The notes beneath the pieces were generated by a model. It was not told where the DNA came from and made no database searches. It saw only the letters and a list, made by a program, of their open reading frames with translations. A DNA stretch of 6,168 bases from JADJNW01 sp964517145 (GTDB lineage: Bacteria > Bacteroidota > Bacteroidia > Chitinophagales > Saprospiraceae), in contig CAZFBN010000222.1 of the NCBI GenBank assembly GCA_964517145.1, positions 1-6,168 on the forward strand, written 5' to 3'. The position numbers and the translations under genes were made by a program. Below are positions 1 through 5,860 of the stretch, in pieces (position 1 is the first letter of the stretch; each line of letters opens with the position of its first letter).

Positions 1-36
1 CTTTTTGAAAAAAAACAACTCCTGATTTTCAATTGT

Positions 37-1050
37 TTATATGGACGCAAGTCTAATATTTGTATTTATACCTAAATCAGAATAAGAAATTATTTTAATA
101 TTATCTCTAAATTCCGCTGCTTCTGGAAGCGTCAGAAGAAATTTTAATATCTTTTCAAAATTTCTAAGCTCCTTTTGACCTAAAAATTCACGATTCGAGC
201 TACCCATTCCTGGTGGATAAATTAAGTTGATTGTTTCGCTAGAAGCTCTTAAAGTTGTTGGAAAATCGTAAAATTTAACTCTACCATTTACACTTTCTTG
301 TTTAACATAAAATGGGAAAGGTCTAGATTTCCTTGGAATTTCAAAATCAATTAAATTGTTTTCTCTTTTAAATTTATTTACTCCAGGATGACCCATTGTA
401 GAAATATCATCTGGAAGCACAATTGTGAAATCAAAAATATCTTTTGATAAGTCAAAATTCTTTCCCCCTATTTCAACTTTGTCCACTTTTATTAGCTCAG
501 CACAAATTTCGAGAACAAAATTTTTGAAGTACCCTTGAGCTAAAGAAGTTGAAGGAAGCATCGACAAAGTTAATTCTTTACTTCTTTCGATGATAGATTT
601 TCTTAATATGTTACATGCTGCCCCTAAAGAATAATTTAAACTACTTGTTTTCCCATCCCAATCAAAATTTATATAAGTAATTCCAGCTAAGTCGGAGGGA
701 ATTTTAATTTTAATTTCCTCCTTTTTTGAATTGTTGTTAGGAACCACAATAAAACTTCTTCTGATTCCCAAAATTCCCATACTAAGTCCTAATTCAAATA
801 TAACGTTATCTCTTGTAGAAATGTACTTGTTTTCCCTACTTTCAGTAATGTCATCAGGGTTAAATATGAATATTGCAAAATCAAACTTGGGTAAAGCTTT
901 ATGTAATGAATAGAGAGCAGCTTCTCCCGGTTCAAAAAGAGCTTCATCCCATAGCTGACAAGTACAGGTATCAAGTAATTTTTCTTGTATTTCCCTTGCA
1001 ATGGGTTTAGCTTCTAATGAAGAGCCTATAAACACAAATGGTTTTTCCAT
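37..1050 (-). CDS. cap12: TIR-STING effector of CBASS defence (Cap12-like)
   Basis: This is probably the cytoplasmic killing effector of a CBASS anti-phage system. In characterised relatives the STING domain binds cyclic di-GMP made by a CD-NTase, the protein forms filaments, and the TIR domain degrades NAD+ and stops growth. Residues about 4-130 read as the TIR-like nucleotide-binding domain: strand FVFIGSS near the start, acidic WDE at 34-36, and RDNVIFELG at 80-88, whose Glu86 fits the family's catalytic position. A second domain begins near 163 with LPSTSLAQGYF (165-175), matching the opening of bacterial STING as I remember it from Sphingobacterium. RPFPF (243-247) and DFPTTL (262-267) sit where the lid and ligand-contacting Asp/Thr are expected. 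The 337-residue length suits TIR-STING. ATG at 1050 has an A-rich leader and a promoter-like box upstream. The gene is AT-rich (about 30% GC in a sampled line) beside a GC-richer neighbour, suggesting transfer. No CD-NTase is visible in the window. The TIR call is firm; the STING call rests on remembered motifs. Confidence 0.85.
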   Translation of the reverse strand: MEKPFVFIGSSLEAKPIAREIQEKLLDTCTCQLWDEALFEPGEAALYSLHKALPKFDFAIFIFNPDDITESRENKYISTRDNVIFELGLSMGILGIRRSFIVVPNNNSKKEEIKIKIPSDLAGITYINFDWDGKTSSLNYSLGAACNILRKSIIERSKELTLSMLPSTSLAQGYFKNFVLEICAELIKVDKVEIGGKNFDLSKDIFDFTIVLPDDISTMGHPGVNKFKRENNLIDFEIPRKSRPFPFYVKQESVNGRVKFYDFPTTLRASSETINLIYPPGMGSSNREFLGQKELRNFEKILKFLLTLPEAAEFRDNIKIISYSDLGINTNIRLASI

Positions 1051-1077
1051 AGTAATATTTTTTTGTTTTTACTTGTT

Positions 1078-1085
1078 CAAATATA
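1078..1085 (-). promoter_or_regulatory. Bacteroidota-type -7 promoter box before the TIR-STING gene
   Basis: The minus strand reads TATATTTG here, an exact match to the Bacteroidota -7 consensus TAnnTTTG. It ends 27 bases before the ATG at 1050, which would give a leader of roughly 20 nt. A good -33 TTTG at the usual spacing of about 20 bp is not present: the nearest match at that distance is TATG, and a perfect TTTG sits only 12 bp away. The box lies in the 72-bp gap after the DUF1501 stop, so the effector probably has its own promoter, although readthrough from DUF1501 is not excluded because no terminator is visible between the two genes. Confidence 0.5.
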
Positions 1086-1122
1086 GAGCAAAGCTGCCAA
1101 ATTTACATAATAATATTTAGTA

Positions 1123-2637
1123 TTATAGATATATAATTTCCCTCACCACCGCCCCACTCACATCCGTCAACCTAAACGGTCTTCCCTGAAAATGATACGT
1201 CAGTTTTTCATGATCAAAGCCGAGTTGATTGAGAATAGTGGCTTGAATATCATAAGTAGAGACTTTGCCGCTGACGGTGGTGTAGCCGATTTCGTCGGTT
1301 TCGCCGTGGGTGTAGCCTTTTTTGATGCCGCCGCCCGCCATCCAGATGGTAAAGGCTTCGGTGTGGTGGTCGCGCCCTTTAAAGGGGTTGGGCTTGTTCT
1401 CGCGGTTTTCCATCATGGGCGTTCTGCCAAATTCGCCGCCCCAAATCACCAGCGTTTCGTCGAGCAAGCCGCGTTGTTTTAAGTCTAATAATAAGGCGGT
1501 CACGGCTTTATCCGTCTGGCGACATTTATTTACTAAGCCTACATCAATCGAGAGATTTTCATCGGTGCCGTGCGAATCCCAGCCCCAATCAAAGAGTTGC
1601 ACAAAGCGCACGCCCTTCTCCACGAGCTTGCGCGCGAGCAGGCAGTTGTTGGCAAAACTCGCTTCGCCGACTTTGGTGCCGTACATTTGGTGAATGTATT
1701 CGGGTTCATTTTTGATGTCCATGACTTCCGGCACGGACATTTGCATTTTGAATGCCATTTCGTACTGCGCAATGCGGCTCACGGTTTCCGGGTCTTGCAC
1801 TTGCTCGTATTGCAGGCGGTTGATTTCGTTAATGGCATCAATGGAGGCACGGCGCAGGTCGCGGCTCATCCCTATGGGATCACTCAGGAATAAAATCGGA
1901 TCGCCTTCGGAACGACATTGTACCCCCTGAAAAACGGAAGGCAGGAAGCCGCTGCCCCACACGGATTTCCCGGCATCTGGGTCTTTTCCGCCAGATGTAA
2001 GTACCACAAAACCAGGCAGATTGGCATTTTCCGAACCCAAGCCATACGTAACCCAGGCACCCAGCGAGGGTCGCCCCAGGCGCGGCGTGCCCGTGTGCAT
2101 CAGCAATTGCGCGGGCGCGTGATTGAACTGGTCGGTCGTTACACTTTTTATAAAGGTAATATCATCTACAACGGTTTGTAAATGAGGTAAATAATTGGAA
2201 ACCCAGGCACCGCTTTCCCCATGTTGATTAAAAATAGCTTGTGGTCCCAACATCTTCGGTACGCCGCGAATAAACGCAAATTTCTTCCCTTCCAAAAACG
2301 ATTGCGGACAATCCTGCCCGTTCATTTTGGTCAATTCGGGTTTATAATCAAATAATTCCAACTGCGAGGGCGCGCCTGCCATGTGGAGGTAAATGACGGA
2401 CTTGGCTTTGGGCGCGAAATGAGGGGTGCGCGGTGAAAAAGGATTCGCCGGATCAATATTTACATTATAATTATTTAATTCACTAAATGAATTTTTATCA
2501 TCATTATAGCAACCGCCTAATAAACTACTCAGCATCATGCCGCCCATGGATAGTCCACATTGTTGCATGAAATGGCGGCGGGTCAGGTAGCGTAGAGCTT
2601 CGGCTTGGGCTTCTTGATGTATATTTTGATTATTCAT
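1123..2637 (-). CDS. DUF1501 protein, Tat-exported, probable lipoprotein
   Basis: This belongs to the DUF1501 family, which has a sulfatase/alkaline-phosphatase-like fold and no settled biochemical role. The leader carries a twin-arginine motif (Arg20-Arg21-His-Phe) followed by a hydrophobic stretch ending in the lipobox LLGGC (Cys43), so I infer Tat export and lipid anchoring. Family landmarks follow in order: YLHMAGAPSQLELFDYKP (83-100), the counterpart of the usual HLDGGPSQ-type motif; WDSHG (353-357); GGEFGRTP (400-407); and GRDHH (421-425). The His and Asp residues in these blocks are the likely metal or active-site ligands by analogy with the fold. Length (504 residues) is normal for the family and nothing looks broken. 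ATG at 2637 follows an A-rich leader without a Shine-Dalgarno site. The neighbour upstream on the same strand is the PSCyt1/DUF1549/DUF1553 gene, its usual partner, but the gap is 261 bp and holds repeats, so co-transcription is uncertain. Confidence 0.93.
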   Translation of the reverse strand: MNNQNIHQEAQAEALRYLTRRHFMQQCGLSMGGMMLSSLLGGCYNDDKNSFSELNNYNVNIDPANPFSPRTPHFAPKAKSVIYLHMAGAPSQLELFDYKPELTKMNGQDCPQSFLEGKKFAFIRGVPKMLGPQAIFNQHGESGAWVSNYLPHLQTVVDDITFIKSVTTDQFNHAPAQLLMHTGTPRLGRPSLGAWVTYGLGSENANLPGFVVLTSGGKDPDAGKSVWGSGFLPSVFQGVQCRSEGDPILFLSDPIGMSRDLRRASIDAINEINRLQYEQVQDPETVSRIAQYEMAFKMQMSVPEVMDIKNEPEYIHQMYGTKVGEASFANNCLLARKLVEKGVRFVQLFDWGWDSHGTDENLSIDVGLVNKCRQTDKAVTALLLDLKQRGLLDETLVIWGGEFGRTPMMENRENKPNPFKGRDHHTEAFTIWMAGGGIKKGYTHGETDEIGYTTVSGKVSTYDIQATILNQLGFDHEKLTYHFQGRPFRLTDVSGAVVREIIYL

Positions 2638-2694
2638 TTTTGTAATTAAATCTTAAATTTTCGTAAAATGCTTTAGTTAGGTACTTTATGTTTG

Positions 2695-2741
2695 GCGTTT
2701 GTTACTTTTTGGCATCGCCCCAAAAAGTAACCAAAAAACGC
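2695..2741. repeat. Intergenic palindrome, first stem-loop of a composite element
   Basis: GTTACTTTTTGG (2701-2712) and CCAAAAAGTAAC (2720-2731) form a perfect 12-bp inverted repeat around a 7-nt loop. Outside it, GCGTTT (2695-2700) can pair with AAACGC (2736-2741) if four bases (2732-2735) bulge out, giving about 18 paired bases in all. It lies between the stop of the PSCyt1 gene and the start of DUF1501. It could act as an intercistronic hairpin, or it may be one copy of a dispersed REP/MITE-like family. On the minus strand the long stem is not followed by a clean T-run, so a simple intrinsic terminator is less likely. Confidence 0.75.
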
Positions 2742-2743
2742 TA

Positions 2744-2779
2744 GGCAAATCAAACTCCTCCGTCGAACAGTGATTTGCC
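2744..2779. repeat. Second stem-loop of the composite intergenic element
   Basis: GGCAAATCA (2744-2752) and TGATTTGCC (2771-2779) are a perfect 9-bp inverted repeat with an 18-nt loop (2753-2770). It starts three bases after the first palindrome, and together with the GC-rich flank to about 2795 it makes one element of roughly 100 bp. Its composition (CCTCCGTCG in the loop, GGCAGCCGCCACGC to the right) contrasts with the AT-rich DNA on both sides, which fits an inserted or dispersed repeat rather than ordinary spacer. Confidence 0.65.
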
Positions 2780-2861
2780 AGGCAGCCGCCACGCAGAGTA
2801 TTTCATATTAAAATATTACATTATTAAAAAATGCGTTTTCAAAAACATTACGTTGACGCAC

Positions 2862-2901
2862 GTGCATTAGCAAATTGGCACATTAGCATATAAGCAAATT
2901 A
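2862..2901 (-). repeat. Degenerate 8-bp tandem repeat, five units, starting on a stop codon
   Basis: Read on the minus strand from 2901 down to 2862, the sequence divides exactly into five 8-mers: TAATTTGC, TTATATGC, TAATGTGC, CAATTTGC and TAATGCAC. The consensus is TAATnTGC. The TAA of the first unit is the stop codon of the PSCyt1/DUF1549 gene, so the array begins flush with the end of the coding region. The last unit runs into the palindrome GCACGTGC (2858-2865). The units are too diverged for recent slippage, and no function is apparent. Confidence 0.7.
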
Positions 2902-5652
2902 ACTCTTATTCACAAATTCATCCAGATTTAAAATTGCACTGGCGACGACCGCTAACGCCGCGACATTTGGCGGCTGATCTAGTAAAGCGGATTGGGATTT
3001 ATTTACTTTGTTTTTAATTAATTTTTTAGAAAAGTCAGTTACTGCGGCTTGATATAATTGTTCCAATATTTTTCTTTTTTCAATTGTAATAGGCTGACCA
3101 ATAGCGGTTTCAAAACCGTAAGCAATTTGGTTTTCCAATCTTTTATCATAATCTACCATTTTTTTAGCTAATGCGACGGCAGCTACTAAATAAGTAGAGT
3201 CATTTAATGTAACAAGCGCTTGTAACGGCGTATTCGTGCGAATGCGACGCGATACGCACACTTCCCGGTTTACCCCATCAAATGTCATCATCGCGGGATA
3301 AGGACTGGAGCGTTTCCAATAGGTGTAAATGGCGCGCCGATATTGGTTTCCGGCGGTATCTTGCACCCAGGTTGCCCCATTCCAGGGCGAACTCCAGATG
3401 CCATCGGGCTGGTAGGGAAAGACGCTTTTACCATACATTTTGGGATTTAACAAACCACTTACGGCGAGCGCCTGGTCGCGCACCTGCTCAGCGGAGAGGC
3501 GCACTCTTGATGCCCGTGCATAATATTTATTAAATGGATCGCGCTCTTGTAATTGCACTGTGATTTTAGAATCCTGGCGGTAAGTAGCGGATAAAACGAT
3601 TTTCTTGATTAATGTTTTAGTGGACCATTTATCTTTTGTAATAAAATTATATGCCAAATAATCCAATAATTCCTGATGAGTTGGCGGAATACCTTGCGTG
3701 CCCATATCTTCCAGCGTTTCCACTAAACCTTGTCCGAAGAGCTGTTCCCAGATTCGATTCACGTACGTCCTGGCAGTCAAGGGGTTACGTTGGTCGATGA
3801 GCCACATGGCTAAGCCCATTCGATTCCGGGGCGCATTTTCCGGCAGGGGATGTAAAGAATTGGGGACATCGGCTTGCACTTTATTGCCGGGCACGAGCCA
3901 GTTGCCACGCTCAAAAACGAAGGTTGGGCGGTGCATATCGGCAGGATTTTCCAACATTACAGGTGTCGCATCATAATTATTGGATTTTATTAATCCCCAA
4001 TATTTATTATACATATCAGGATTATTTACTTGCCATTTTTTAGTAAAATAAAACCAATCAAATTGAATACCCGTTTGGGTAAATAGATTCATATTAGGAT
4101 TGGCATAATGTAAATAAACATCATGAATGCCAGCAACGACCGGCATTTCAAGGTCTGCAAATTGTCCTCCAGGATTATTATTTAATTTAAGCTGATGTAC
4201 TATTTTGCCTTTCAGCGAATCAATGGTAATGGTTAAAATCCCGCCCGCCATCCAGGTATTATAAGGAAAAATGAGTTTATTTTTACCGGTTAAATCAACG
4301 CTTGCCAATTTTGCAGAGCCATTTTTACGCAATACCAACCATTTTTCGTCCGCAAGCGCACTATTAATAAAATTTGTTGCAGTTAAAGAGTTAATACTCG
4401 GTTGTAATGTTTTTAAAAAATGCGTAATTTCCTTTTCTTGATTTGGTAAATTGTTTTTCAGCCACTTTTGTAAAGCAATAAATTTCAAACTATCCGTTCC
4501 TCCATGATATTCTCGCAGTAAAGGATAATCCGCATACGTATCTTCATCGCGGGTATTATTAAAAAACGCTAAAAATTTGTAATATTCTTCGTGTCGAAAT
4601 GGGTCGTAGGGATGACTATGACATTGCACACAAGCAAAAGTCGTACCCATCAACGTTTCCCAAGTGGTATTCACGCGATCCATCACCGCCGCCGTTCTAA
4701 ATTCTTCATTATCGGTGCCGCCTTCGTCGTTGGTCATCGTATTGCGATGGAAAGCCGTGGCAATCAACTGATTATCGGTTGCATTGGGTAATAAATCTCC
4801 GGCAATTTGTTCGGTCAGAAAATCATTATACGGCATATCATGATTGAAAGCCGTTATTAACCAATCGCGATACCGCCAGATATTTCTGGAATCATCCCGT
4901 TCGTAACCTTTTGTATCCGCATAACGCGCCAAATCCATCCACATGGCTGCCCAGCGCTCACCGAAATGAGGGCTTGCTAACAGCGAATCCACCAGGTTTT
5001 CGTAGGCTTTTGGTGAAGGATCATTTAAAAACTGATTTTTCAAATCTTCCGAAGGCGGCAATCCAATTAAGTCCAAGCTTACCCGTCGCAACAGAGTTCG
5101 TTTATCGGCTTCGGGCGAAGGCTTTAATTTTTCCTGATTTAATTTATCAAGAATGTAATAATCAATATCATTATTTACCCAAGCAGATTTTGTTGCAGGA
5201 AGCAGTCCCCAGAATTTTCCTTTAGGCTTAGGCACTTCTACTTCAACGATTGGCGTGTAGGCCCAATGGTCGCCCCATTTAGCTCCTTGTTTGATCCAGC
5301 GGCGCAGGAGATTGATTTCTTCTTTCGATAGCGGTTTTTCTTTATAAGGCATCCGTTCTTCGAGATCGGCATGGGTAAGGCGTTTAATCATTTCGCTGGC
5401 ATCGGGACTGCCGGGAATGATGGCGGGTTTGTCCGACTCGGTGGGCGCTAATGCATCTGTACGAAAGAGCAGGCTAAATCCGCCTTGTCGCTTCACGCCG
5501 CCATGACAGGCGATACATTTTTTATTTAGTAAAGGCTTAATCTGGCTGTTAAAATCCACTTTGGGGGTGCCGAGACCAGACCAGGCGACAGCCGCAATCC
5601 CTAGCAATAAAAGCAGGTAAACCGCAGTAAATTTGGGTAATGGACGTCTCAT
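2899..5652 (-). CDS. PSCyt1 / DUF1549 / DUF1553 exported cytochrome-like protein with carbohydrate-binding-like insert
   Basis: This is a large exported protein of the planctomycete-cytochrome type, role unproven. Residue numbers start at the ATG at 5652. A Sec signal or anchor occupies about 1-26. PSCyt1 follows, with CIACHGG giving the haem-binding CxxCH at 46-50 and a probable distal ligand Met101 in ERMPYK. DUF1549 spans about 158-365 and contains a second CxxCH (341-345, within FACVQCHSHPYDPF). About 435-545 resembles a CBM6-like beta-sandwich, ending AGIHDVYLHYAN and FDWFYF. DUF1553 covers about 604-865. Length is 917 residues. The frame can be extended 16 codons to a GTG at 5700, but the ATG places the charged MRRPLPK directly before the hydrophobic segment, and the extension would run into an operator-like dyad. 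The DUF1501 gene downstream is the usual partner; together they are thought to act on sugars or polysaccharides with electron transfer, which is inference. Composition is mosaic: the insert and C-terminal tail are AT-rich and the conserved domains less so. Confidence 0.93.
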   Translation of the reverse strand: MRRPLPKFTAVYLLLLLGIAAVAWSGLGTPKVDFNSQIKPLLNKKCIACHGGVKRQGGFSLLFRTDALAPTESDKPAIIPGSPDASEMIKRLTHADLEERMPYKEKPLSKEEINLLRRWIKQGAKWGDHWAYTPIVEVEVPKPKGKFWGLLPATKSAWVNNDIDYYILDKLNQEKLKPSPEADKRTLLRRVSLDLIGLPPSEDLKNQFLNDPSPKAYENLVDSLLASPHFGERWAAMWMDLARYADTKGYERDDSRNIWRYRDWLITAFNHDMPYNDFLTEQIAGDLLPNATDNQLIATAFHRNTMTNDEGGTDNEEFRTAAVMDRVNTTWETLMGTTFACVQCHSHPYDPFRHEEYYKFLAFFNNTRDEDTYADYPLLREYHGGTDSLKFIALQKWLKNNLPNQEKEITHFLKTLQPSINSLTATNFINSALADEKWLVLRKNGSAKLASVDLTGKNKLIFPYNTWMAGGILTITIDSLKGKIVHQLKLNNNPGGQFADLEMPVVAGIHDVYLHYANPNMNLFTQTGIQFDWFYFTKKWQVNNPDMYNKYWGLIKSNNYDATPVMLENPADMHRPTFVFERGNWLVPGNKVQADVPNSLHPLPENAPRNRMGLAMWLIDQRNPLTARTYVNRIWEQLFGQGLVETLEDMGTQGIPPTHQELLDYLAYNFITKDKWSTKTLIKKIVLSATYRQDSKITVQLQERDPFNKYYARASRVRLSAEQVRDQALAVSGLLNPKMYGKSVFPYQPDGIWSSPWNGATWVQDTAGNQYRRAIYTYWKRSSPYPAMMTFDGVNREVCVSRRIRTNTPLQALVTLNDSTYLVAAVALAKKMVDYDKRLENQIAYGFETAIGQPITIEKRKILEQLYQAAVTDFSKKLIKNKVNKSQSALLDQPPNVAALAVVASAILNLDEFVNKS

Positions 5653-5692
5653 AAATTCAACATTATGTGGGAATGCTGAAAGATATGCAAAT

Positions 5693-5719
5693 TTCAACAC
5701 TATTTGATAGTGCTTTGAA
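5693..5719. promoter_or_regulatory. Operator-like dyad in the divergent intergenic region
   Basis: CACTAT (5698-5703) and ATAGTG (5707-5712) are perfect inverted arms around TTG. They are extended outward by TTCAA (5693-5697) pairing with TTGAA (5715-5719), with a two-base offset on the right (5713-5714). That makes 11 paired positions in 27 bp. It lies 41-67 bases upstream of the ATG at 5652 and about 140 bases upstream of the divergent gene at 5861. It could be a repressor or activator site, or a 5' leader hairpin of the PSCyt1 gene. No TAnnTTTG promoter box that I trust is visible in this 208-bp gap on either strand. Confidence 0.4.
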
Positions 5720-5860
5720 CAGAAATAAATTTACTTTTTGGGTGCGTTTTTAAAATAAAATATAAAATTATCCAATCACGGCGATACGTTATAAGCAAAT
5801 TCGATTTAACTTACCACGAAAATCCTCGCTTAAAAATTTTAAAAATCTCATTAACCATTC

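Noticed and set aside
19..23. AGGAG on the minus strand as a ribosome binding site of a following CD-NTase gene
   Set aside because: No ATG or GTG follows within the remaining 18 bases, the adjacent TTG is too close, and Bacteroidota make little use of Shine-Dalgarno sites; it cannot be decided without sequence beyond position 1.
5..32. Weak hairpin (TTGAAAA / TTTTCAA with 14-nt loop) after the TIR-STING stop as a terminator
   Set aside because: The stem is AT-rich with a large loop and the U-tract lies inside the loop rather than after the stem.
731..1001. Small open frames overlapping the 5' part of the TIR-STING gene (plus strand 731-913 and minus strand 789-1001)
   Set aside because: They lie inside the conserved TIR domain coding region in other frames and have no family resemblance; AT-rich chance frames.
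1110..1126. Inverted repeat ATAATA-TTTAG-TATTAT at the end of DUF1501 as a terminator
   Set aside because: The stem is six A/T pairs only, too weak for an intrinsic terminator, and it overlaps the stop codon by chance in AT-rich DNA.
1192..2181. Several plus-strand open frames of 78-123 codons opposite DUF1501
   Set aside because: They overlap each other and a clear DUF1501 gene, have no recognisable motifs, and are explained by the GC-rich codon pattern of the opposite strand.
2691..2901. CRISPR array in the repeat-bearing gap
   Set aside because: The repeats are inverted palindromes and contiguous 8-mers without spacers of regular length; no cas genes are nearby.
3282..5225. Plus-strand open frames opposite the PSCyt1/DUF1549/DUF1553 gene
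   Set aside because: They are antisense shadows of a conserved full-length coding sequence, with low-complexity translations and no leader features.
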